Assembly (NCBI GenBank): GCA_964030475.1
Contig: CAXIPT010000001.1
Span: 5,987,107 to 6,051,106, forward strand
Length of the DNA stretch: 64,000 nucleotides
Source: Tethya wilhelma
Lineage: Eukaryota; Porifera; Demospongiae; Tethyida; Tethyidae
Reading direction: 5' to 3'
Below, piece after piece: positions 28,610 through 40,573 of this stretch (its first letter is position 1; each line of letters opens with the position of its first letter). A program made the translations under genes and the position numbers. The notes beneath the pieces are model-generated. The model saw only the letters and a program-made list of their open reading frames with translations. It ran no database searches and was not told the origin of the DNA.

Positions 28610-31600
28610 CACTACACTACACAACAGAGGAGTCTCGTACAATGTCATACTATTCACATTATCTGTACATATACCCTCACCCACATTCAGGATACTCATC
28701 TGTTCCTTGTTTGCATGGCTCACAAGTTTCCCTCCAAAGTTTCCCTCCAGTGTGATGGCTGTGGCTGCACCATCAAGGGACAGTGGTACCGTGACATGGA
28801 TCGAGAAGAAGACCTCGACCTTTGCACTCAGTGCTTCGAATGTTAGCCAGTGACACCTTGCTCTGAATGCCATCACAGCTGTAATGCCTCTCTCTCTCTA
28901 TTGTTTCTTTGCAGCTGGTGAAGGCAATCGGCCTGAAGACCATTCTACAGATCACATCTTTCAGAGTCTTGGGTAAGTAAGTTTGTTTTGAGTGAAAATT
29001 TTATCTCAATTCGGTAACAATTTGCTTTGACGTACATGCATGATGATGGATAGGACATGGCCATGTCAACCTACCATCCCTAGCTCTCAAGGCTGTACAT
29101 CTGAGTGGCTCAGCCTTTGCCAATTTACTATTAGACACTTGCCTGAGCAGGCATTGGGAGGGTTCCTTTAGGTTTGGGGTTGTTAGTAATGATAAGACCA
29201 TTTGAATTTTCATGTATGATTTTTGTGTTTCTCCCTTCTATAGATCTTACTGTTGTGATGATTGTGGCATGGCAATACTCACACATCGCTTCCGTAGCAA
29301 CTCCAGACAAGACTTTGACCTTTGTCTCGGTTGCCTCCGAAAAGAAGAAGCCACTGGGTACGTACATATACACTTTAATTTGCACCACCACAATAGAAAT
29401 GGGCACTTGTGTATCTTGTAATTGACTGCTATTGTCACATGACACCAGCAAAACTGATGATTGGACCGTCTACTTTCTCACTGAGGAGCCATCCAGTACG
29501 ACTTGTAAGAAGATTCTCACGAGTGAACAGAGTCCCTCCTCGCCCCAGTACTCCTACCGCAACGGGATGTTGGTGAAGATGGCAGCGGCCATGGACTACA
29601 TGGTCTACTCCCGGCTCCACTGCTCCATCATGTTCTCTACCCTCTGTCTTAGCATGGCCAACATCGTCAACAATACAAAAGGTGGGTGCTTCAAAGGGGG
29701 CATTGTTTCATGGCAATTTAGCTTTTTATCTGGGAAAAAAAATTAACCAAATATTTTCAACGTGAATTGAATGGTAGGATCTTTTTCATGTATTTGCTGT
29801 GATGCTATCTCTACCTACAGCTCCTGAAGCTGACTACATTGTTCAGGCATGTCAACTGAAACTGGAGTGCCTCAAACTATTGTCCTTCCTATTGAGAGCA
29901 GCACTGGTTGCCAAGTACAAAGAAGGTAAGGGGTCGTCACATTTACAAGCTCATTGGCTACACTATATTATTGTGATTTACATAATGCAGCTGAGATTTC
30001 AGACAACAGTGAAAGTAAGGAGAGTGCTAAAGTGGCAGAGGAGAAAGGAGAATCTGAGGAGACAGACACTCCTCAAGTTGAAGAACAGCCTGAGGGGGGA
30101 GAGCCTGAGGAGATGGAAGTATCAGAGAGTCAGCCATCACAGGAGACGACTGCTAGCCCAGCCCCTGCACCCCCAGCTGAGGAGAAAGAGAAGGACAGTG
30201 ACCCTAAAGAGTTGACTGATGGTGACACTAGGAGTGCAGTGGTGAAGGCCGTGGAAGAGGACCCTATTGTCGTGGCTAGTAAGCTGCCTCGGGAGATCGA
30301 TGCAAGGATTGGAATTTTGGAAAGTGCATATGCTGTGCTGTCTATTGACGTTACTCTGGGGCTGTTGGCTGCTGTTCTACCTCATGAGCTCTCTGTAAGC
30401 TGCCTGTAACAAACACACACACGCTGCAAATATATTATTGTATGCAGTACACAATACATTAATGTCAGTGTCTTGGAATTACTCACAGCTGTCTCGGTGG
30501 ATTCAGTACAAAGGAGATGTTGAAGTATTCCTGGCTGAAGATTTGCTCCCAAATCTACTCCAACTAGCCAGGTACATAAATACATTACAACTAATACCCA
30601 TAGGATGGCTAGGACAGGAGCCATTCTTATCCTTATTCTTTCGCACACACCCAGCTGCAGTGGTATGAACCAGAACCTACGCTTCCAGTGTCTTGTGGTA
30701 GCAGCACAGTACATGGCAAGAGTGAATCCTGAAGTTGCTGACAGAGCAATTGCAGTAGCTCACGGTCAGACCCACTCATTGGATGACAAAGAGAAGACCA
30801 AAGGTCGAAGGACCACCAGTTTCTTCTTTGACACAGGAGCATCCTTCTTGAAATGGTAAGCAAAAAGATCGTCTTGTGATTTGAAGCACTGATTCATTCT
30901 GAGATCAATAATCAATCCATGTACACTGCATACAGCTCCAACTTCGCCGGTGCTGCTGCATCAGCAGAATGTCTGCTCGTTCTCTCCAAGGCCTTGCCCT
31001 GGAAGTCAGCCATCACTGTAGCTCTGAATGGGTACCTCAACTTCAAACCACAAGACATGGACTTGTCCTCTGTGTTTGGGCTGCTAGTTCTTGCTGGCTT
31101 TCCAAAGGTATCAATACGGAGTCACTGGCTAGTTTTGACATGCCCTTTAGCTATGTAGTAGTAAGTATCTAAGTTTGCAATTTGTTTTTCCCTCTCTTGG
31201 TCTCAGCTTCCTCGTGAAGGTAGTGTCTGTAGCAAACCAAACTCCGAAGACAAACCTCAGGTAGCGGTGCTCACGACTCCTAAGGCAGATTCTGGTATTG
31301 GTATTGACAGTGTCACGAGAGATCAGATCAGTGTAAGTTGGTTCATTCATCATAATTGTGTATTCCAGACCAGTTCCACAGGAAATATTTAGCTTTTTGA
31401 GTAGTTTCTGGGTATAGAGTGAAGCTACACTGTAATTAAGCCTCGGCACGTGCGTAGCACGTGCAGAGGATTACGGTAGTCGGTTTGTGTGTCTGTCTGT
31501 TTGTTCCATCGAAATCTCAAGAAAGACAGCTCTAGCGAAAGAACTGATGGTACTTACGTTTATAAATCTGATCTTGTAGAAATATATTTTTTGCTATCCA

Positions 31601-34600
31601 AAACACAGTGGTTGCTGAGATTTGAGGCTTTTGTGCTTCTTTGAGCGCTTAGCTTCGAGACCACGCCCANTCTAAACCAACTCACTTCAGCCAAAAGTGG
31701 TTGCTTGACGACCTTGAGGTAAAAACATTGGTTGATCACTCAACCCCTCACTTACTCACTCACTCACTCGCTCGCTCGCTTGCTCACTCTCACTCACTCA
31801 CTCACTCACTCACTCACTCACTCACTTCCCATTTGTTAAGACCAGTAATGCATAATGTCATATGTTTTGTTTTCCCTCTCCTGTGCATTGTAGGTACTGG
31901 GAATTAGCAACTACAGACCAACAAAGAAGAGTGAACCTGAAGAAAAGGCTAAAAAGGAAGATGAGAAGAAACCAGTAGAGGAAAGTACAGATGGTGACAG
32001 CAAAGAGCCAGAGACAGAAGAAAAGAGAGACACAGCTGATACAGAGGAGCCCATGGACACGGAAGAGTCTATAGCCCCGGCAGCTGAAACGAGAGAGGGA
32101 CAGCCACCGGAAGATGAAGCTGATGAAGAGGAGGACACTAAACCCAGTGAGGCCGAACTCACCGCCCATATATTGGAAGGTCTACCGGACGATGCTCAGG
32201 AAATGCTCAAGGTGTTGGTAGACGTGTTTTTGTGCAAGTTGTCAGTGTTACGAGCAATGTATGATCACTGTGATGGAGACCTTGCCAAGTTCATGAGCAG
32301 TTCAGAACAATAGTAAGACAGTTGCTTGTAATCCTTCATTAGGTGTTTGCTTACTAGTTCAATATACAAATATACAAATAATACATGTACATCTACTGTA
32401 TATTCCCATAGCTTCAGTGACACTGGATTCAAACCACCAGATGAGATTATTGAAGCTTCTAAGAAATGGTTTGTTACTCGCTTCCTTGTTGGCTGTTGCT
32501 CTCAATAATGGTGGACCTCATTTTGATGTGATCTCTTCTCAGGGAACCGGGCCATGTTTCTGTGAAGGAGGCAGTGCAGGACATTCAGGAGTCGATGGAA
32601 GACATGGGGGTCACCAAGCTGACCCCAATAGATGTGGATATAAAGTAAGAAGGTTCTGTTAATGTTTTTGTGCTGCATTTCAATATTATTTATGTTTCAC
32701 AGATCTATTGAAGCTATACCGGAGGACACAGCTATCTTCAAGAAACAGAAGAGTCTCTTTGAAGATGACTCTTCCAAGAGTTCTTCCCAAGAGGTACAGT
32801 ATAATGTGCCTTCCTCGACCTTGTATTATCAGTCTTTTCAGTAGATCTCTCTTACTCACTCTTCTTTCTCTCTCTGTATCAGGATAAAGCTGCTGGTGGC
32901 ATTAACAGACAAGACTCGTACAAACTGCTACAAGATGAACTAGTGAAATTGAAAGACAACGGCCCTCCTAGCAGAGAGGATGTGTGTAGGATGTTTCAAG
33001 GCATAGTGGTCCTTCATGCAAGACAAGTGCTAGCCAGTTTGTTGAGCTGTTGGCCTAGAGGCGGTCTTAAACTGAGCTCAACGTTGCTAGGCTGCTTGGA
33101 CATCACACACTACTTCTGTTTACTAGACCTCTTGCTCAAACAACACACAGAAGAGGACAGAAAGAAGGTAAGAACTCCAACTAGTGCCGTGGCAAGTTTA
33201 AGTTTTTTATTTCGGGACTGTTTTCAGATTTTGTCCACTTTACTTCAATGTGGTGAGACCACTGAAGTGGTCAGTCTAGCTGTGACAGCTGCACAGTGTA
33301 TGAGAGAAGTTTCCATCTCCAAGGAAACCAGAGAGTTCAGACATGGTGGAGAGGCAGATGGAAAGTTAAAGAAAACCGTAAGCAGTGTTATTTCATGAAC
33401 ATACTGCCAGTATGTGATATGTGTGGGATTTGAGCTTCTTTTGTTTGTTTGTTTGTTTGTTTCTGTGCTATTTAGGGAAAGATTGTTATACCCAATGCTT
33501 CAAGTATGATAGTGTCTTTGTAAGTATATAGCAGTGGTGCTGAAGTGTTGTATGTGAGCACTATTACTGTGGTGTCTCTGACCTCTGTATTGTATACAGC
33601 CACTCTGTGAATGGCTCTGTGCAGTTCTCCAGTCAGGAGGACCTCTCAGAACACTCAAAGAAAGAGACATCCAAAGAAGACACCAACCCTGAGAAGCAAA
33701 TGAAACATGTCATACCAGGTACATCAAGTGATATACACATGGATAGACACATAGTACTTGATGTTATAATAATACTATGTGTTGTGTGTGTACACAAATC
33801 TATTGTAGGTAACACTGTTCACTATGAAGTTGTTCTAAACCCAGTCAAGGTAGCTAAATACCCAAAGTGCAGCTTCAATGTGATAGGAACACAAATGGGA
33901 AGGTAACCATGATTGTTAAGATAATAATGGGTACGTAGTAAAGATTATAGGTTAAAATAGTAAGAATGAGACAGATGTCCTGTAGATAGACACAATACAA
34001 AATGTTTAGACAACCAAGGTTAGGTCTTCAAACTTGAGGCTCTTTTATACAATTTACTAGCAGCATGCATTAATGTTTACTGGTATTCATAAAGTCATTC
34101 TCCAATGTGGTGTGTTTCTAGGCTAGACACAGGTCACTCGATTCTCCACACCCTGTTTTGTGAGGAGTCTCTAGCACGCTGTCTTCCACTCAGCCAAGTA
34201 TGGACAGCCCTCATTGCAGCTGCCTGCCAGCACACAGGCACAGAGAGGCTAAAGGTCATCTATTTGCTCATGAAGCTACTCAACATCCATAGAAGTGGTT
34301 CATCAGAAGATGTAGTGAAAGAGAAACTAGAGCTGTCTGCACTGAAACCACTCTGGCAGCTCTATACCACCATGATCAAGAAGTTTGGTTAGTTTAATGG
34401 TTAATTTTGTAGATCTAGCTTCCCAAGTGACTAGCAGTGCGTTTTGCAGAATGGAGATATTATTTTATGTGTATTTATTGCAATTGTCCTCTTGGATTGG
34501 ATGTGCCTCTTCTTAGTGGTAATTTGTATGGTATTGTTTGGCTTTGACTTCAGATTCAGAGGCAAAAACAAAGCAGCTACTGGCACCAGAGTTGGTTAGA

Positions 34601-35208
34601 GTATTCACTGAATTGTTCCTAACAGTTGAAGATCTCTCAGAAGTAAGGCTTGAGTGTGAACTGAATGTCAATAATCTCTCTTCTGGAGTGTTTTTGACAG
34701 TTGGTGGTTTGTCTGTTGTCACTGCAGGAATGGGGTGTCTCTCAGGACCTGATGGTGGACACACTGACCAAGGAAGGCCTGCACACCTGGCTTGAGAAAG
34801 GCATCAGCAATGTAGCTTATATCGGCATTGCACTTGGACTGGACAACTTGGCTTCTAGCAAATTCATCGAGGCAAAAGTGAGTTCTTCATTACGTAGCTC
34901 TGCTTCATCATATTCCATTTGATCCCACTTTTATACAATCATCCAGAAAAGCTACATGCCTCCTTCAAAGGACGAGACTGATGGTGCCTCCAAGAAGAGT
35001 AGACTTCATCTCCCTTTTGATTTTGATGATGACGACGACAACGACGACGATGATGATAATAGGTAAGTATAGTAACTTGACAACCCTTTACCAACTATTC
35101 ATGGATTTAACAACGAAATCCAGTGCTTTAAGTGATGATACCACTGACGATGATACTGATGATGATGAAGATACTGATACTGATTATGATGACGATGATT
35201 GGAGCTGA
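16985..35208 (+). CDS. ZZEF1: ZZEF1-like giant protein (EF-hand, DOC, CUB and two ZZ fingers)
   Basis: A chain of several dozen short exons runs from the ATG at 16985 to the TGA at 35208. It starts MGNTQSEEGED, whose Gly2 suits N-myristoylation. An EF-hand (DLDLDGEGSLEIVYLL) is in the exon 17789-17848. DOC/APC10-type exons with DTYWQSNGSPRSHWIR appear at about 18500-19150 and again in a duplicated block. A CUB-type domain (HNYENN, YDYLEFTDSS, SDGSNNEWGYKFT) spans exons 24912-25084 and 25351-25513. ZZ finger 1 (CDGC...CTQCF) is in 28691-28841 and ZZ finger 2 (CCDDCG...DLCLGCL) in 29245-29358. The C-terminal helical part contains LKPLWQLYTTM, as in human ZZEF1. ZZEF1 ZZ domains are known to bind histone H3 tails. 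The protein ends in a long Asp-rich tail. The sized gap at 28133-28538 seems to be purely intronic, since the flanking exons join in register. I did not verify every exon boundary. Confidence 0.9.
18216..19932. repeat. Intragenic tandem duplication in the ZZEF1-like gene, copy 1
   Basis: The unit carries the DOC-domain exons from the one starting at 18215 to the one ending near 19904. It is nearly identical to 19933-21671 but has scattered substitutions and small indels. For example, 16 bp near 20697 are absent here. Confidence 0.93.
19933..21671. repeat. Intragenic tandem duplication in the ZZEF1-like gene, copy 2
   Basis: This copy abuts copy 1. The junction falls at the first bases of the duplicated first exon, so that exon has lost its AG acceptor here. 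The following exons keep their splice sites and frames. Confidence 0.93.
21720..21745. repeat. GT microsatellite in ZZEF1-like intron
   Basis: A GT run lies in the intron just after the second duplicated block. Confidence 0.9.
21914..21992. repeat. Imperfect inverted repeat in ZZEF1-like intron (CCAGGC family)
   Basis: The arms GCTAGC...CCCAGGCTCTCTCC and GGCAGAGGCCTGG...GGCTAGC are inverted copies. A related inverted repeat occurs at 43294-43376. Confidence 0.55.
27931..28020. repeat. CT then CA microsatellite
   Basis: A compound (CT)n-(CA)n run in an intron of the ZZEF1-like gene, immediately left of the assembly gap region. Confidence 0.95.
28133..28538. other. Assembly gap (406 N)
   Basis: All bases are N. 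The gap is flanked on the right by a pure CA run (28539-28606), so it is probably an unresolved microsatellite within one intron of the ZZEF1-like gene. The exon before it ends NKK at 27909, and the next begins at 28691 and continues the family register, so no exon appears to be lost. Confidence 0.95.
28539..28606. repeat. CA microsatellite at gap edge
   Basis: A pure CA run directly follows the N block, followed by a short run of CACTA units. Confidence 0.95.
31436..31720. repeat. Interspersed-repeat-like sequence in ZZEF1-like intron
   Basis: Composition changes sharply here: a GCACGTGCGTAGCACGTGC palindrome, then CG-containing sequence with no frame, one ambiguous base (N at 31670) and a TCAC-repeat tail (about 31740-31826). 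The flanks are ordinary intron. This looks like a short interspersed or foldback element inserted in the intron spanning about 31330-31893. The family was not identified. Confidence 0.5.
31745..31826. repeat. TCAC tetranucleotide microsatellite
   Basis: Imperfect CTCA/CTCG tetranucleotide repeats in the same intron, at the right side of the putative element. Confidence 0.9.
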
Positions 35209-35690
35209 CTACTTTAGCTCAAAGCAGCCAGCTATAGCCAGTGGTTGAAACACTTTAGACCATCCTAATATTATTGTTGTTATAATTGTTACTAAATTAA
35301 TTAGTCTCAAGAACTGTTTCTATTATTTATACTGTAGTGTATGCCTAATTTTTAGTAAATTTAATTATTTGCAAGCATAGATTATAATTAAATTTTGTGT
35401 TTCATTTTTGATGATTGCTTGTTTTGTACGAGTCTGCTGATTAGTTATTGACACCAAGCTGTTTGCTGTATTTTTATACCATGCAGTTGCAGCTTGTCCT
35501 CACCTTCTCACCATTCTGACAGCACTTGTACGGTAGCATGATTTATAATATAGACACTTCAATTTTGAAAGAAAAAGTTATAATATTATATAAATTTACT
35601 ATCAACGTACTTTGGAAGGATGTATTCTAGGTATGTATAGTAAACCATAAAAATTAATTTGAAAATCTATACATTATTGTGAAATTTATA
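35209..35690. other. Convergent 3' spacer
   Basis: AT-rich sequence between the stop codons of the ZZEF1-like gene (+) and the LRR gene (-). No coding exon is seen. Confidence 0.6.
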
Positions 35691-37621
35691 TCAAGTATTG
35701 CTGAAATGTTCTGAAGCAAATGCCAAAGCATCTTCCAGTCTTGCACGGCTGTATATATAATAGGAACAAAATTTAATATAGTCACAGCCATGTACATGTA
35801 TATAGCTTGCAGTCATACCTTCCTGATCTAGTTCCAGGACGGCCACTACTGCCAGTACTAGACTTGGTGGTGGTGCCACAAGCGGAGGTCACCCTCTCAT
35901 CTTCTTCATCTCCCTTGGCCTGGATCATATCAAATGTTGCACTGATTCCACTGTAGGTGGTCTCCAAGTGAACCCCAGCCTGGTACAGTTGGTGTTCTAT
36001 TTGACGCACACTCGGACCAATACTAGAAGGAGTCATTGGACGCATGAGTGGGGCCACACCCACCACTGGAGCTGATGCAGAGAGGGACACCTGTGGGATA
36101 TATCAATATGAGAACAATAATTGGTCCATAACACCAATGGCAAGACTCCATTTCAGTGGCCATTAGTTTACATAATGTTATTATACTTAATTTCTATTGC
36201 TTATTGACAACTCACTCCGTCTAATAGCTGAAGCTGTGGTAGCGTATGTTTCAATTCAGACCTATAGCTATACACATTGAAGATTAATATAAATACCAAT
36301 GATGAATAAATGAAATATGCCAACTTACTCGTGACCAGTAGAACAGAGAGCATTCCCTTCCAACAGCAGCTCACTAAGTGTGGTCAGCTTGCACAGGGAA
36401 GCAGCCACCTCTTCAGTGCTCTCCAGACTGTTGTGTCTTACATCCAGTAGTTCAAGGTTGGGGAAGTGGTCTGCCAGTCCTCTGACACTGCACAGTCCGT
36501 TGTTGGCAGCATGAAGCTCCTCTAGGGACTTCAACTTTGGGAGGCTGCACACATCATCCAAGTGGATTGATTCAATACGGAGTATCTGAGGATAGAGCAA
36601 CAGTTCACATTTGCAACCTGTATAATATTATTGTGATGATATCTGAATACCTTGAGTCGAATATTTGATAGCTGATTCAATGATTGTTTGCTAAGTGGAT
36701 TTGCTGAAATGTCTAACTCTTGAAGCTGAGTGTAAAAAAAACAACAAAAAAATAATAATAATAAATAAACTGAATTTCTTAACACCAGTTTACATAATTC
36801 ATGGTTCAATCATAGATAATATACTCCGGCTAGGTACAATATCCATGGTTCAACCTGGTACTACCTACCTTCCTACAGTGTGAGAGATCAGGGAGCTGTT
36901 CAAGTTGATTTGATGTCAACTTTAGCTCCTCTAGGTATCCCATGGTGCCCACCCCGTGTACAGAGGTCAGGTGGTTATGACTGAGGTCCAGTTGAGTCAG
37001 GTGACCACCACATGATGCCACTTCGTTAGATGTTATGATTTTCAATTGATTGTGGTCAAGGCGAAGTGATCTCAACTTTCTGAGATTCTTTAAACTTTTA
37101 CCTGTTGCAACGTTGAAAACCAGAATGAAGCTATAAATATACTCAAGTGTTTCAAAGTTTCTCTTATTTACCAATAGCTTTAATCTTGTTATGTTGCAGT
37201 AATAAGTTGCACAGCTCTGTGAGTCTGAAACATGGATGTGTTCATTTGATCATTAAGTTACAAAGTGACAATTTTATACCTTTCAAGTCCTTCCAAAACC
37301 TCAATTTCATTACCATAAAGTTTGAGCTCACGGAGTTCCTGGAAAAAGTTGCAATAATCTTCACATGCATCACAACTCTTCCATGATCACAGTTTGCATC
37401 ATACCTTGTTATATTCTAGCCCTTCAATCCTTCTGATTTGATTGCAGGACACATCAAGTACTCTTAGTGACTTGAGCTGCACCAGAAGCAAAAAAAGAGT
37501 ATCTCAGCTTACTGCTGTTGTAGTAAGCTGTTCTATTTCTATCTATAAATACCTTGTCTAGACCTTCAATGTGCGTGAGCTTTCTCCCATGTAAATCTAG
37601 TTCAAAGACTTTGGAGTCCAT
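35691..37621 (-). CDS. SDS22-like leucine-rich repeat protein
   Basis: Ten exons (37553-37621, 37405-37476, 37280-37338, 37172-37224, 36869-37101, 36651-36725, 36329-36585, 36216-36261, 35819-36090, 35691-35748) sum to 1194 nt (397 aa). From MDSKVFELDLHGRKLTHIEG on, about ten 22-residue LRRs follow the SDS22 pattern (for example LRVLDVSCNQIRRIEGL and LTQLDLSHNHLTSVHG). They end in an LRR-cap-like segment, LKHTLPQLQLLDG. The C-terminal 100 residues are Ser/Thr/Gly-rich with a short helix (VRQIEHQLYQAGVHLE). Such proteins act as protein-interaction scaffolds, many of them at cilia or on PP1. The divergent partner is MEIG1, a sperm/cilium gene, and an X-box-like site lies between them, so a ciliary role is a reasonable guess. 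The exact orthologue is not recognised. Confidence 0.9.
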
Positions 37622-37785
37622 TCTGATTTTGCTGAGTCAGCACCAGCTGATAAACGCATTCACTGTTGCCATGGTTTCAATGTAGCAAACATCCTGTGGT
37701 TATTTCACGCATGTTTATGAAAAGCAGGCCAATTTTGAATCTGTCAAATCCTTGTCAGTTTGAAGTTTGGACAACTCTTCTTATC
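37622..37785. promoter_or_regulatory. Bidirectional LRR-gene/MEIG1 promoter
   Basis: Only 164 bp separate the divergent start codons. It contains an X-box-like site at 37665-37678. Confidence 0.65.
37665..37678. promoter_or_regulatory. RFX X-box-like motif
   Basis: GTTGCCATGGTTTC matches the X-box layout GTTGCC-AT-GGCAAC in its left half and centre (about 11 of 14 positions). RFX factors bind X-boxes at ciliary gene promoters. The right half is imperfect, so this is a candidate only. Confidence 0.45.
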
Positions 37786-38194
37786 ATGGCTGATTACAAG
37801 CAACCAAAGAAAATGGAGAGAGCAAAAGTGTGGACAGATGAAGTTGAAGAGGGTAAGTACAGTATATGAATCCTACCTCGAGCCAGCAGAACTACTGAAT
37901 TATGATTTTCATTTTTCAGCCTACAGGTTCCAGTTAGCTGGCTACAGGGATGAGAATGAATATCTCTCAGTCAACAAGGGACAACCTGTAAGAATTATTT
38001 TCAAGTCACTTAGCTCAATTTCCTCTAATTATGCATATTAAGTATCACGTAAATTTGTACCACAGGTGAACAGGTGGACTCATAACAACTATGTGAAGAG
38101 GCTCCAGAGAAGAGATGGCTACTACTATTACTTCAACAAGCAGAGAGAGTGTCCTGACAAAGACCTCTACAAAGTCAAACTGTATCTCTATTGA
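37786..38194 (+). CDS. MEIG1: MEIG1 homologue
   Basis: Three exons (37786-37852, 37920-37987, 38066-38194) encode 87 aa, almost the length of mammalian MEIG1 (88). Family blocks are [44 protein letters not shown] and KVKLYLY at the C-terminus. In mammals MEIG1 partners PACRG in building the sperm manchette and flagellum; orthologues occur in ciliated eukaryotes. The divergent neighbour is the LRR gene. Confidence 0.96.
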
Positions 38195-38549
38195 TACTCT
38201 TACTACGTGCAGCAATACCCTCATGTCATTTCAATACTATGTAATGCACAAATTAATGTTAGTTATAATTAATATTCTACTTTCATTTCCATCTCATCTC
38301 AAATACTGTGTTCCCCTATCCAGTTATATATAGTTGTTTCTATTTTCATATTTCGAAAAAAATATTGATCAAAAATTTAACATTTTGGTTGGTTTACTTG
38401 TCCGTTAACACAATAATTATTGTTATGTACATAAGAATGCAACAACAGTTACTATGACAACATTGTTGTTTATTAATGTTGCCATAACAACAATTATTAC
38501 GTGCTCAGTGTCAACAACACTAAAAACATGATAAGATACAGCAATGTTG

Positions 38550-40430
38550 TTACATGGTGATGTTACCATGGTCACAAAGATCAAAGTGGTGTTCAGTAAC
38601 ATTGCAACTATAATAGTCTGCAATTTTTGTGAGTTGAGCCACAGCATACGACATCACTGAGCCCAGAGAGAGACCCAGTAGCAACATGAACACCATTATT
38701 GTACCTAGAAGGGTGAATAATATTATTATTTGTTCACATCAATAATTCATGTATGGTGTATTTACTGTACAATGTCATGTATATGTGGAGTCACGTGGGA
38801 AGTGAAACTAAAGCCTTAGAGACTAAAGAGGTATATTATACTACCTGCCAGTTCCCTGTGAGCTTCCTCCTTCACTGACTGTGATACATTGATGAGTGGC
38901 AAAGATCCAAAATAGCCATTAGTTATTCCAAGCACAAACGCAAGAAGGACTGATACTCCTACAACAGAATCTCCGAGCACAGGATATGTGGGAGAGGGGC
39001 TCACACACAGCACTAGAAGGGGTACAATGAGCACTCGGAGAAGAGAGGACACCATTAATGCTCTTGGAGACCACTTTAGTGGCAGGAGGGCTAACCACTT
39101 GGCCACAAAATCACTGAAGTTAAAAATTGTAATGAGAATGATGGGCATCCAGTCTCCAATCTCACAGTACTGTATTTCAGAGATTAGACCAGGGAAGACC
39201 AGGAGAGTGACAAAGTAGCAGGTAGATATGGCTACTATCAGTTCCCATATCTGTTTGAACACACTGGAGAAGATTTCAATTTTTCCTAGAGAGGGAGAAA
39301 TTAATAATACATATTTTAGACTCAGATTCTAGCCACAAAGAAAAAGTGGTACTTACGTAAAAACTTATTCCTCCATTGAGTGCTTTGAACTTCTCTTACA
39401 GGATCAGAAATGAGTTGTTTTTCTTCGCTCTCAGCGTCATCTGACACCACTGCTGCTTCATCATGATGAGAAGTGTGATCCTCCAAAGGGATCTCTCCTT
39501 GTACATCACCACCTTGATCTTTCTTCTGTCTCATACACCTTGCCGTGTGGTACTTTACAAAAGGACTAGTTCTGATGAAACAGTGACAACCAACACAGAA
39601 TATGATGAATACAAGAGAGATTCCAAAGAAGGAGATTACACTGATTCTCTCCGACTTAATGGCAGATTTAGTGATGATTCTGTTAATGGATACAGCCACT
39701 CCAGCTACACTCTCTCCAGCCATGATTGCCTGTGAGTACTTCCTGGGTAGCATACTTGAGAGACCATATAAACTTGACTGTTGAACTGTGTGTGTGTATT
39801 AGTGAAACACGATTCATAATACAAAAAGACGGATAGTATTGTAGTGTATACTTTACCTCCAGATCCCAAGCCCACTACCACAACACTGAGTATTGTGAGG
39901 TAGTATGAGACGTGGGTGCTAACAGTACAGTTGTTGATCCCAATATCCAATAATGGTACAAACAGTAGAGCAATGATGAACATGATGTAGCCGTAACTGA
40001 TTCTGGCATGAATCGGAAAGACTCCCACCAGTGAGATGTTGACGACTGCCAGTAAGAGGGAAGTGAGGAGATAGCTTAGTGGTATTGCTTCAGAGACCTC
40101 TCGGAATTCCTCCTGATAGAGGAATCTGAAATAGTCAACAGCTGTAATAAAACTGTTCCAGGGGAAGAGAAAACCAGCTCCTGTTATTAAGAATGCTATG
40201 TATACCAGGTTGAAGCGATCTTTTGGTGGCGTGCTGGCATTCTGAATGGAGTAAGTGTCAGTATGATTGGAAAGGCAAGGAAGATGACACAGAGACCCAA
40301 AAATGTTGGTGTGATGCCTTCTTCTTCTAGGTCTAGTTTCTCTTGAGCTTGCTATCGGATTTTCCTCCATCATTTCAACTTCTGAATCAACATCAGAAAG
40401 TCCTTGAGTAGCTAAAACTGTTTCTGCCAT
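38550..40430 (-). CDS. Equilibrative nucleoside transporter (SLC29 family)
   Basis: Four exons (39857-40430, 39357-39785, 38845-39285, 38550-38704) give 532 aa. Signatures are YIAFLITGAGFLFPWNSFI in TM1, then SSMLPRKYSQAIMAGESVAG, the classic ENT motif. SQSVKEEAHRELAGTIMVF completes the family pattern. About eleven hydrophobic segments are present. A long acidic loop (about residues 290-350) lies between TM6 and TM7. Exon 1 encodes a 60-70 residue cytosolic N-terminus with a basic RPRRRRHH patch. The transporter moves nucleosides or nucleobases across membranes. An in-frame ATG at 40481 would add 17 residues; I prefer 40430 but the choice is open. The C-terminus after the last TM segment is short. 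Confidence 0.95.
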
Positions 40431-40573
40431 ACTTGTATCATAACTCTCTACTTGTTTACGTTCCAATTTAGTGCACACCATACACACCCATCAGCCCCAC
40501 CCACTCGTAAGCAACCAGTGTGAAGTTTTGGTATCTCGTTTCTATGTGAAGGTTCTAAGTTAGTCTACTTACA
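40431..40573. promoter_or_regulatory. Bidirectional SLC29/WD40-gene promoter
   Basis: The divergent start codons are 143 bp apart (92 bp if the transporter starts at 40481). No TATA box is obvious. Confidence 0.55.

Noticed and set aside
28076..28846. Long ORFs running through the N block
   Set aside because: They are open only because N codons are not read as stops; the real exon begins at 28691.
40431..40573. X-box in the SLC29/WD40-gene promoter
   Set aside because: Only a weak AGCAAC half-site was seen, not enough to call an RFX site.
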